A DNA stretch of 64,000 nucleotides from Costus lasius (Eukaryota; Streptophyta; Magnoliopsida; Zingiberales; Costaceae), in the NCBI GenBank assembly GCA_027563935.2, contig CM050453.2, positions 62,108,018-62,172,017 of the forward strand. The letters are read 5' to 3'. The position numbers were made by a program, and so were the translations under genes. Shown here piece by piece: positions 24,122 through 32,798 of the stretch; within the stretch, counting starts at the first letter, position 1, and the number at the start of each line of letters is the position of its first letter. The notes beneath the pieces are model-generated. The model searched no databases. It was given only the letters and a program-made list of their open reading frames with translations, and was not told the origin of the DNA.

Positions 24122-24375
24122 TGATGACACCAAAATTCATAGTATATTTTGTGTCATTTCATGTGTCTTTTTGTGTCATAATTATGCTCTTTTGCTTGTT
24201 TTTAAGCCTTATTTGTCAAATATTGCAGAATCTACACCATTCCTTATTTTTGATCATTTTCAGGATAAAAGTGCTATATTTTGATGGATTTTGGAAGATT
24301 TGAGCATACCAATGGATTCCAGACGTCGAAACGAAGCTACCCATCAATTTTCACTAAATTTGGAACTAATTTACA

Positions 24376-24735
24376 AAAATACGGCACTACCGTATTTTTG
24401 GGAGCAACCCTCATGGTACCGTATTTCTCAGCAGACATTCTTTGGCGAAATATGACACTACCGTATTTTCTAGAGAATCTTTCATGGTACCGTATTTTCC
24501 ACCGTTTTCGACCAGAAGATTTCAGCAAGAATACGGCACTGCCGTATATTCGGGCGACATTGTCACGGCACCGTATTTTCTACCCAGAATTCACAGAAGA
24601 AAATACGGCACTACCGTATTTTGGAGAGAAATTATCATGGTACCGTATTTTCAGACAATTCTTTACAGAACTCCAGAGGCAAAAATATGGCACTACCATA
24701 TTTTGTGGTACAACGTTCACGGTGCTGTATTTTGG
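24376..24735 (+). repeat. Five-unit palindromic array in the L1 5' LTR
   Basis: Units start at about 24379, 24449, 24530, 24602 and 24684, spaced 70-82 bp. Each has AATACGGCACTACCGTATTTT-like palindromic half sites (TACGG...CCGTA), followed by a second CACGGTACCGTATTTT half. The copies are imperfect. The matching array in the 3' LTR is at 41328-41680. Confidence 0.9.
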
Positions 24736-25489
24736 GAGGATTTTCGTGAGTTTTTCAGGTCCGATTCTTGCGTGGGCCATAACTTTTGATCCAGAAGTCC
24801 AAATTAAGATATGAAAGATGTTCCGGACTCCTCTTTACAAGGTGAAGATGCACAAAGTAGAAGGGGGGAACTTTTATCCAGTATTGAGAGAAAATTGATA
24901 GAACGGCGCTTAGGGTTTGGCTTCATGCCGAGAGGTGTGGAGGCCACCTCAAGTCATGATTTTTACACTGAAGCCTTTCTTGGAGGAGAGGAGGATGCAC
25001 TAGAAGTTTCAGAGCGTTTGGAGTCCGATCGGAGGAGAAATCAACAAAACAGCGGTGACTTAATTTCGATTACAGCACCGTGTTCTGTAACTTCTTCCCT
25101 TCTTCTTCGATATTTGACTTTTGAAACTATGATTTATTGTAATCTTTCCTCCATGCAAGCTTAATCTTTTTATGGGACATGGGTTGTAGTCCCCTTGGTT
25201 TTTTAATGACTAGAAAACATTAATTTTTGTCATGATAATTTTATTATGATAATTTTACTTTTGTGATTAATTGTCTTTAATTCGCCTTAATTTTATAAAC
25301 ATTAGCATGTTTTAGAATTTTGCGAAATAGACCGAGAGGTTGATCATTTGAAATTCAAAACCCTAGGAATCATTGAGTTTGGAACTATCGTAAGAGATTA
25401 GGTAGTTCTTCGAATTCTAATTTTTAGTGATTTTATTGCCATGTTGAATTTCTAATACTTTGGATTGAGTTAATGTGTAGACTTGATTT

Positions 25490-25734
25490 GATCTTGCACG
25501 AGAGTGAGGATCGAGTCGTCGGAAAACCATAAGTAAAACCTATGTTGAGTTTCAGGATGCACGAGAGTGATCCTTGAGATTCCACTTGAGATGATTGACT
25601 TAGAATTCGGATGCACGAGAGTGATCCTTGAGTTCTTTATTCAATGATTCACTTATCTTTAGCATTGAGAATAGATCTTGCACGAGAGTGAGGATCGGTT
25701 ATCTGCATGATTGTCTGCACGAGAGTGAGACAAT
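25490..25734 (+). repeat. Five GCACGAGAGTG stem-loops in the L1 5' LTR
   Basis: An invariant 11-base GCACGAGAGTG (25496-25506, 25559-25569, 25613-25623, 25680-25690, 25717-25727) is flanked each time by complementary arms that differ between copies: GATCTT/AGGATC, AGGAT/ATCCT, GGAT/ATCC, GATCTT/AGGATC and ATTGTCT/AGACAAT. The whole set is repeated in the 3' LTR (42470-42714). Confidence 0.9.
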
Positions 25735-26005
25735 ACCTTTATGAAGTGAATTAGGTCTTTATCATAATAGAATTAAACTGACAACCTTTATTTCCTTCTA
25801 GTCATTAGAATTAAGGTGTATGAAACCCTAGTCCCAGTTTCCCTCTGATTGTCTTTTTTGTATGTTCTCCATTATTGCTTTTCATCATATTTGGTTTGCT
25901 TAGCTAGTGAGATTACAACTATTTGGTACTTAACAATAAGGTCTCTGTGGTTTAATATTTTTATTACTTCGAAGTATCCGTGCACTTGCGGAAACAACAA
26001 GTTTT

Positions 26006-26023
26006 TGGCGCCGTTGCCGGGGA
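26006..26023 (+). promoter_or_regulatory. Primer-binding site of L1 (tRNA-Asp type)
   Basis: TGGCGCCGTTGCCGGGGA follows the 5' LTR after a short spacer. It is complementary to the 3' end of plant tRNA-Asp(GUC) and is the site typical of Athila-group elements. Confidence 0.9.
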
Positions 26024-26311
26024 CCTTAGTTTTGTTAATATCAAAATAGTTGTTAGTATTGCTAGACTAGGTTTTATTTGTTTATAGATTTAACTTTGTT
26101 TTCTATTTTTGCAGGTTTTGGATTTTCACAGTTGTGACAGAACTATGAATTCTTAAATTTGTGAATTTGCTTGTGTTTTATTCTTTCTATTTTTTTTATA
26201 TTCTGAAAAAAAAACATATCTTATTGATTGGTGTTGGATAATCTTTCTGTTATTGATAGATTTGAAAATATGTCTTTTTATCACAACTCCTAGGCAACTG
26301 AAAGAGGTAAG
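26024..26311 (+). other. 5' untranslated leader of L1
   Basis: AT-rich sequence between the primer site and the acidic ORF. I see no conserved motif beyond poly-T and poly-A runs. Confidence 0.5.
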
Positions 26312-27364
26312 GTGTACATGCCACAAAATGATTCACGATGCACTCTTGCAGATATATCGAAATTACACTCCTATTTTGTTACATGTAATATTTATAAATC
26401 ATCTGATCATTATACTTCTGATTGCAAATTTTTAATTCCTCCAAATTCTAATTCTTCATGGTATCAAGATGATCATTATGAATCTAGTTGGGAAAATCAA
26501 ACTCCTTTTTATGGTGATTGCTCAAACAATAATTATGAACCATGCTTTGAGAAAACTGAAAAATCTAGTTTAGAGGGCATGTTTGAGAAATTAATGAGCT
26601 CACAATTGAAACAAGATGTGAGTGAGACCCTCAAACAAATCAATTCTAAGTTGGATGACATGGTTGCACACAATGAAATTGTAGAAACCCAATTAGCACA
26701 ACAAGCATGTTTATTTGAGTTTGATTTGGAAGCTGAAAAGATTGATTTAGAAAATTCCCCCACTGATTATGATTGTTTTGAGATTGAGCCTTATGTGGAC
26801 ATTAATGCATCTCACTCTGATTTTGATAATTCTGAAATTGATTCCTTTGATAATGTATTATTGGAAAAAGTTGAGGAAATTGAAATTGAAAAACTCTCTT
26901 TTGATGAAATTGATGCTTTTGATGATATATCATTTATGGTTAAATCTGATGAGTTTGAAAATGGTGATATTCATGTACCTCAATTTGATTTTGATGATAT
27001 TGTTGAAATTAATGATAAATCTTTTGTGGCTAACTCTGGTTCTATTAATTCTTTTGCTAACATTGATAAATCTCATGATTCTTCATATGATTCTGATTTT
27101 GACTCTTCTGATGATGAATTATTTATGGGGAGGCATGAGGAGATTGATTTTAAAGAGTCTCATCTTGATTTTGTTGATAATTTTGATATTGACAAATTGT
27201 TTGATGTTGAACACGAGGAAATTGAAAAAGATTTGAAAAATACAAACACTGATGAATCTCACTTTGATGTTTTGCCCATATCTTTTGTTGAATCTTCTGC
27301 TTTATTTGAAAAATTATGCTTTGTTGAGGAATCTAATTTGAGACAAAAAAGAATATTTTCATGA
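26312..27364 (+). CDS. Acidic Asp/Phe/Glu/Ser-rich protein of L1 with a Gag-like N-terminus
   Basis: A 350-residue ORF, the only sizeable one in L1. Residues ~30-45 (CNIYKSSDHYTSDC) look like a zinc knuckle in which the second Cys has become Tyr (C-x2-Y-x4-H-x4-C). Residues ~85-135 (SSLEGMFEKLMSS, then heptad-like leucines and glutamines) resemble the coiled-coil segment at the end of Athila Gag. From ~140 on the protein is a low-complexity, strongly acidic stretch made of FDEID, DFDN and HSDFD variants. I see no signal peptide or membrane segment and no enzymatic motif. The frame has stayed open although the element lacks RT, which may mean selection or simply recent insertion. The start chosen is the first Met in frame. 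A longer ancestral Gag upstream is likely but is broken by stops. Role unknown: perhaps an RNA-binding or particle-associated remnant of Gag. Confidence 0.6.
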   Translation: MYMPQNDSRCTLADISKLHSYFVTCNIYKSSDHYTSDCKFLIPPNSNSSWYQDDHYESSWENQTPFYGDCSNNNYEPCFEKTEKSSLEGMFEKLMSSQLKQDVSETLKQINSKLDDMVAHNEIVETQLAQQACLFEFDLEAEKIDLENSPTDYDCFEIEPYVDINASHSDFDNSEIDSFDNVLLEKVEEIEIEKLSFDEIDAFDDISFMVKSDEFENGDIHVPQFDFDDIVEINDKSFVANSGSINSFANIDKSHDSSYDSDFDSSDDELFMGRHEEIDFKESHLDFVDNFDIDKLFDVEHEEIEKDLKNTNTDESHFDVLPISFVESSALFEKLCFVEESNLRQKRIFS

Positions 27365-27656
27365 TCCAATGTATGAATCTTTTGATCAAAGTCCTACTCT
27401 TATTCTTATTGAAGATCTAAATTTGAAGAAAGGACTTATGATTTTGCTTTTTGACAAACACAGGAAGATCATAGAAATTACTTTGAGTGGATTTGAAAAT
27501 ATTGATTTTAATTTCTGCATATATAAGAAAGCCACTTTGATTGTGTTTTATTTGAAATTTTGGATATTTGGATTACTGACTTATCTTTTGGGAAAAAGGA
27601 AATGCAGAAGATTGTATGCTTTATACTTTGGAACTGATTCACCTGCTTCACCATGA
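27365..27656 (+). pseudogene. Out-of-frame continuation of the L1 ORF
   Basis: After the 350-residue ORF stops, a coding-looking frame (start 27369, ending 27656) continues with DQSPTLILIEDLNLKKG and a hydrophobic C-terminal part (FYLKFWIFGLLTYLLG), possibly one membrane-like segment. It is in a different frame. The switch lies at the A-run near 27346-27352, so a one-base indel in that run is the simplest explanation. About 95 residues. No family recognised. Confidence 0.45.
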
Positions 27657-29637
27657 GATTTGAGCTTAGGTCAAGCTATGGACCTAAAATTAGCGCTTCT
27701 TAGGAGGCAACCCAAGTACTCTATCTTAGCTTAGTTTCTTTTATCATAGTTTTTTTTAGAATTAATTTTTCTGTTATTTTTGAAAAAAAAAATCTGCACT
27801 CTGCGGTTTGCTTATTGAGTAGGTGTTTTCTAGCTGCGATTTTAAGAAACTGGGTTGAGAAAATTTTTGATCTTTGGCCCAGCATTGAACTACTTACCTT
27901 TTTCTATCATCTGGATATTTCTTCTTAATTTTATAGTCCATGGATCATACTAAAACACCTAGCAACTTTTCGATTATGATTAATTTATGCAGTAGTTTTT
28001 TCTGACTAATCTGATTAGCACTTTTGCAGCAAGTTTTTAAGTTGCTTAAATAACTTGAAACCCGGATTTTTCACTTGGAATTTGAAGTTCGTGTGTTATT
28101 CTATCTTGTGGATAAATTATTTTCACGAAAATATTTTCTGATCATTCTAGGACACATAGCAACTTTTTGAATTTTATTAACTTTTGTGTAGTTTGTGCAG
28201 TTTTTAATCTGAGTAGCCTTCTTTCTGCTGATGCCCTAAATTTCTGATAAATTTTGATCCTTTGATTTTCATACATCTGAAAAGAACATATCTCATTCTA
28301 TTACATGGTTCTGTCCATTTTCTATTTGGTTCATTAAATTTTATTCTAGGGTATGGCTACTTTTCATAAAAAATTCAAAAACTGCACAGTTTGCTTTCTA
28401 CCAGTTATTGCTTATTTTGCATCCAGATTCAGAAATCTTCAAAAGCAACTGTCTTCCACCTCTAGCCACCACTGCATCTGCCTCTAACATCACTGTATCC
28501 AGCCGTCGACACTGGATCATACCACCAGCAGATTCTTATTTCTTTTGCTGCCTCTTATTCCATGATTTTATTTATTTTTGCAGTAGTTCTTTTTATTGAC
28601 TCTGATTTTTTTTATGCAGTACTATCTTTTGCACCGGCCTACGATCTCACCTCTATGACTGTATTATCTAGCAGGCTACCAGAGATTACTCACTCTACTA
28701 TCGGCACCATCACCATCATTGCTAGCAGCTCTTCAGCTAGCCTCTGTTCCACCTCTGCTCGATTCTTTCTATCGGCATCCTCTTTTGAACCATCGATGAT
28801 ATATCTGATTCTTCTTTTAGAAAATTATTTTTATCATTATTATTTTTAAAGACTATTTTTAGACTGAGCCTTATGTACCTTAAAATTTGCAGTTAAAATT
28901 TTCAAAAGGCACATCTTTGAACCTAGCAGCATATGCCCCGACACTATTTTTGATCTGAGCCTTATATACTTCGGGTCAGAGCTTGCTATATAGTTTTGTG
29001 AGTATTGTTAACACTCTCTTGTATTTTATTTCATATGGTTGCATCTTTGATTTGTTATCACTTTACACACTTTGCATTGTTTGAACCTTATGTGATGATA
29101 TGGACCAATCATATGGACCAATCACTTCACACCTTTTGCATTGAATTAGAGATTTTTTTTAGGAAATGATAAGATTGATAAGTTGATGATATGATTTTCT
29201 TAGATGGGTAGATTTTTCTATAATGATGAATATTCATGCATGCCTATGAATGAAGATATACCTATTATGTTGAATTTATTTCTTCAATATATATCTACTT
29301 GTTGAAATTATCCATTGATTGATGCATATGTTTTGGGTAGGTATGTTGTTTGATGAATGTAATCTAAGAGTGAAGCATCTTTCTTGAATAAAATGAGCAT
29401 ATGAGTGTAATTTTTGAAGTGATGTCAATTGATTAGCCTAGTTTATATTTGGTCTATTTTACTATTTGTTGGGAAGGAAGAATCCATGATCCACAAAAAT
29501 AGTGAGAGACTCCCCTACTTGGCACTGTGCAAAATTGACAGTGGTACGTAAGACATGGGTTGAAGTCAAAAAAAAAATTATAAAAAAATTTGATGAGAGA
29601 AAAATTTTGGGTAGGCATGAGAGAATGCCACTCTACT
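27657..29637 (+). other. Non-coding 3' region of L1 (part before G1)
   Basis: About 2 kb without a convincing protein. It begins with TAGGAGGCAACCCAAG (27701-27716), a motif that follows pol in Athila-type elements. AT-rich sequence follows, then a pyrimidine-rich island (28430-28800). At 29516-29547 is the first copy of the CACTG/CAGTG hairpin unit, just before the G1 insertion site CTACT (29633-29637). Confidence 0.65.
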
Positions 29638-30647
29638 TGTAACATCCCTCAGAATCACACCCCACACGCATACAAGTAAAATACGGGGTTTCAAAAATTT
29701 TTACTCTTCCATTAAAACACAAGAAGAAAGCGGCATCGAAGGACATTACTACGGAACTGAAAACCGCACAGAACTGATAAGGATCGATTTACTAGGAAAT
29801 AGAAATCCGGAAATCCAGAAAATCCGGCAGCAAGTATAATAATTTACTGCTGCACAGACACGCATATCCTGGAATAAAACAGATGTCCACACTACACATA
29901 TGTGGAAAACACAATTTCAGATATATTGCGGAATAAGAACAATAACTCTCAAATCGGACATTTCAGAATAAGAATAATTTCAAATCTCACGAATCCAAAA
30001 CTCGTATCTAACAATTAAAACGAGACAACTATAATATAATATCCTGAAAACAGGCATAAGCCCTCAGGAGATAAAACGTATCGTATAATTAAGTTAGGCA
30101 CGCAGGCTTGACAGATTTTTAGAAGACAACTCTTAGAAATTAAATAAAACATTAGCATCATAGTAAATTCGTTAATTAGCTGTAGCGATCACTGTCCCAA
30201 TGTCTCACCTGAAAATATTTAAACAACGGGGGTGAGCTAAAAAGCTCAGTGAGTAAAAGACACTAAAAACCATCCATAGTACACATAAAAAATATCATGC
30301 ATAAGTTGAAATACATTTTTGTAACAGATAAGATAAATCAACTTAACATGCACACTCATATCAGAAACAAAACATAATCAAATACAGATACTTATAACAT
30401 TAGGCATCAAGCATGAAGTAGGATATAAGTATACCAACCCCTCCCTACTAAACACACTGCCTAACACATCTATAATACAGATCGAAACAGAACTACAGAA
30501 ATCAGAACTGACAGACAGAAAATCAGAATTTTCAGAATCCAAACGGATAGTCTACATCGGAAATAGAAAGGCCACAGAAGGCCTGATGACCACAGAAGGT
30601 CTGACCCCACCTCCGCCGAGGATGAGACATGCATGCATATCAGAAAC

Positions 30648-30875
30648 AGAATGGTAGAGGAGGTATCAGTGGGTGGCCCCCGTCTTGTCAGGAAGTGGCA
30701 CTCTGGCCTCCAAAACCCAGAACAGAATGGTAGAGGAGGTATCAGTGGGTGGCCCCCGTCTTGTCAGGACGTGGCACTCTGGTCTCCAATACCCAGAACA
30801 GAATGGTAGAGGAGGTATCAGTGGGTGGCCCCCGTCTTGTCAGGATGTGGAACTCTGGCCTCCAAAACCCAGAAC
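30648..30875 (-). repeat. 76-bp triple repeat in the G1 3' LTR
   Basis: Units start at 30648, 30724 and 30800. Each carries GGTGGCCCCCGTC-TTGTCAG-GACGTGGCAC, a small CGTC/GACG stem with a 7-nt loop. Copies 1 and 3 have a mutated stem (GAAG, GATG) in this LTR but are intact in the other LTR (38524-38751). The core is shared with G2 at 6640-6835. Confidence 0.9.
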
Positions 30876-31609
30876 AGAACAGAAATAGTGTCTCATGGGT
30901 CGTAGTAGACTATCAGCACCATTACAGCGCCACAGAAGGAGGGTAAGGACACGGAAGAGTGCTACACTAGGGCATAATTTTTACAGAACAGATCATGCTG
31001 AAACGGAGGAGTAGAACTAACTACTACTTAATTCTTACATCATGCCCAACGTGTCTCACAAACAGAAAATGACACACCCCAATATCCAGTCCTTAACAAA
31101 ATTACAATTTGCAGAAAATCAAAGCTGAACACACTTCATAATTTTTATCATTAACCAGAAGTAATATAGGAGTGAATTCCTTAGATTTCATGCAACTATA
31201 CTTATTTCATGTCAAATCATTCTATGTTCTCACAAAGGTTATAACACATTCAAAGTTTCAGAAATTTCACGACATATACACAGAATAGAAATTATTCACA
31301 TAACAAACAATTCAATAAGCCTAGGAATTATAGGGAAATATATATATAGATATTCATTGCAATATTTTTCCCCAAATTTCCTAAAAACCGTGAGCCATAA
31401 AATCACTGTAAGGGGCGAAATTTTCAGAATCCTTGCAGAACATACAAATTTCATGAAAATAATTCAGTCCCCTACTACAGATAATTTTTAATTGCACGTT
31501 CGTGAAGAAAATTGACAAAAGCCCCAAAATTGACATAGCAGATTTATATTGTCAGATTGCAACATATATTTTTGGTCCAATTTCGAACCAAAGCTAGTCA
31601 ATATTATAT

Positions 31610-32130
31610 TCAAAATGAAGCTCTCTGAATCTAGTTTCCAATAAAACTGGTTTCGCAAAATTTCGAATTGTAGGCAGGAAGATATAAGGGTTCGAACATA
31701 GGTGGGTCAGAATTTCAGATTTCAAGAAAACAGATTCATATATCAGAATTACGACATATATTTCAGATCCAATAACTAATCGAAAATAGGCGTTATGGGA
31801 GTCAAAATGAAGCTCTTCAAGCCTACGGTCTAATAAAACTGATTTGACAAGATTTCGAGCTATACCCAGGGAGATATGATTGTTCGAACACATAAAGGTC
31901 GAAATCCAGATTTCCAGAAAACTGATTTTGTACAGCTAGATTGCAATACAGATTGAAATACGAATACAGCTCGGATATGGTCGATATCACATAAGAATCA
32001 AAGCTGAGCGAATCTAGTTTCATACAAAATTTGTTTCGTGTGATTTGGATCTATAGATCATGAGATATTGAGGTTAAAGCACAGTAAGGTCAGATTGGCG
32101 ACTACAATTTTCAGCAAGACAAAATTTCTG
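31610..32130 (-). repeat. Degenerate ~190-bp tandem units in the G1 3' LTR
   Basis: Three diverged units begin near 31612, 31807 and 31996. Each has an 'aatgaagctc'-like start, 'aataaaactg', 'gatatgat' or 'gatataag', and 'ttcagatttc'-like blocks. The matching region in the 5' LTR is about 39488-40005. Confidence 0.6.
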
Positions 32131-32769
32131 AATCATCATGCATATTCAGATCCGACCTATAGAATAGAAAAAAACACAGGATCTACTTGCAGATTTTTGG
32201 TTCATACAGATAATCATTGCAAATAGGATTAGACTCCTTAGGATCGAATTACTCACTGAAAATCGCCCACAGAAAAAAAAACGCCACAACAGAGGGTCAG
32301 GGATCTCCAGGAACTTCGTCCACCACCAGTCTGCCACCACCAGCGTCAGAAATTTGCAGGAGGCGCCAAACACAGTAAGAGGCGACAACCACAGGCGGCT
32401 AGGGCAAGAAAACAACAAAAATCGTGAGGGAGAGGAGCTCTTCACGATATTTCTCTTTTTCTCCCACTCCAAACGGATCCAAGATCCAATAACCCAGTTA
32501 ACTTAAGTGAAAATCGGTTTTAAGGGCTCACCTGGGCTTAACCACCATGCGCCACTCCAATAACACAGAAATATGCGCCACCATGGTGGAAGAATTCCAG
32601 GAGCAAAAAGTCAAGGTTGAGGGTTCGAAGCCCCAACCAAAATAATTATTTTTGCACTGTAGGAAAAAGTCCTACAATTAGGCAAAAATCCCAAAATTTT
32701 AATAGATAAAAATACAGAAACAGAATTTCTAACCTTAAATCATAATTCAGAAAAATCGAGGGCGTTACA

Positions 32770-32782
32770 TCCTCCCCCCCTT
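32770..32782 (-). promoter_or_regulatory. Polypurine tract of G1
   Basis: The minus strand reads AAGGGGGGGAGGA directly before the 3' LTR, a typical plus-strand primer for a gypsy element. Confidence 0.88.
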
Positions 32783-32798
32783 ATAGAGCTTTAGTCCT

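Larger units (their letters stand above)
24122..25999 (+). repeat. 5' LTR of L1
   Basis: About 1878 bp starting TGATGACACC. Near its 3' end is GTGCACTTGCGG, as in L2. It contains a 5-unit palindromic array (24376-24735) and five GCACGAGAGTG hairpins (25490-25734). The 3' edge is placed at the ACA just before AGTTTT and the primer site, accurate to a few bases. Compared with the 3' LTR it has many substitutions and a ~30-bp deletion near 25059. Confidence 0.85.
29638..32769 (-). repeat. 3' LTR of G1
   Basis: A 3132-bp LTR, TGTAACATCCC to GGGCGTTACA on the plus strand. It contains a 76-bp triple repeat (30648-30875) and three degenerate ~190-bp units near 31610-32130. No protein-coding potential is recognised. 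Confidence 0.93.

Noticed and set aside
24281..24814. 177-residue plus-strand ORF in the L1 LTR, with repeated YGT, TVF and VPYF words
   Set aside because: It is a by-product of the palindromic array: frames on both strands stay open because of the repeat, and the protein is not conserved in the other LTR.
25490..25734. CRISPR-like array (regular short repeats with spacers)
   Set aside because: The repeats are 11 bp with stem-forming flanks, the spacers are irregular, and the sequence is inside a plant LTR present twice.
30673..30946. Repetitive ORFs in the G1 LTR (VSVGGPRLVR repeats)
   Set aside because: They follow from a 76-bp tandem repeat that shifts frame with each unit. There is no sign of translation.
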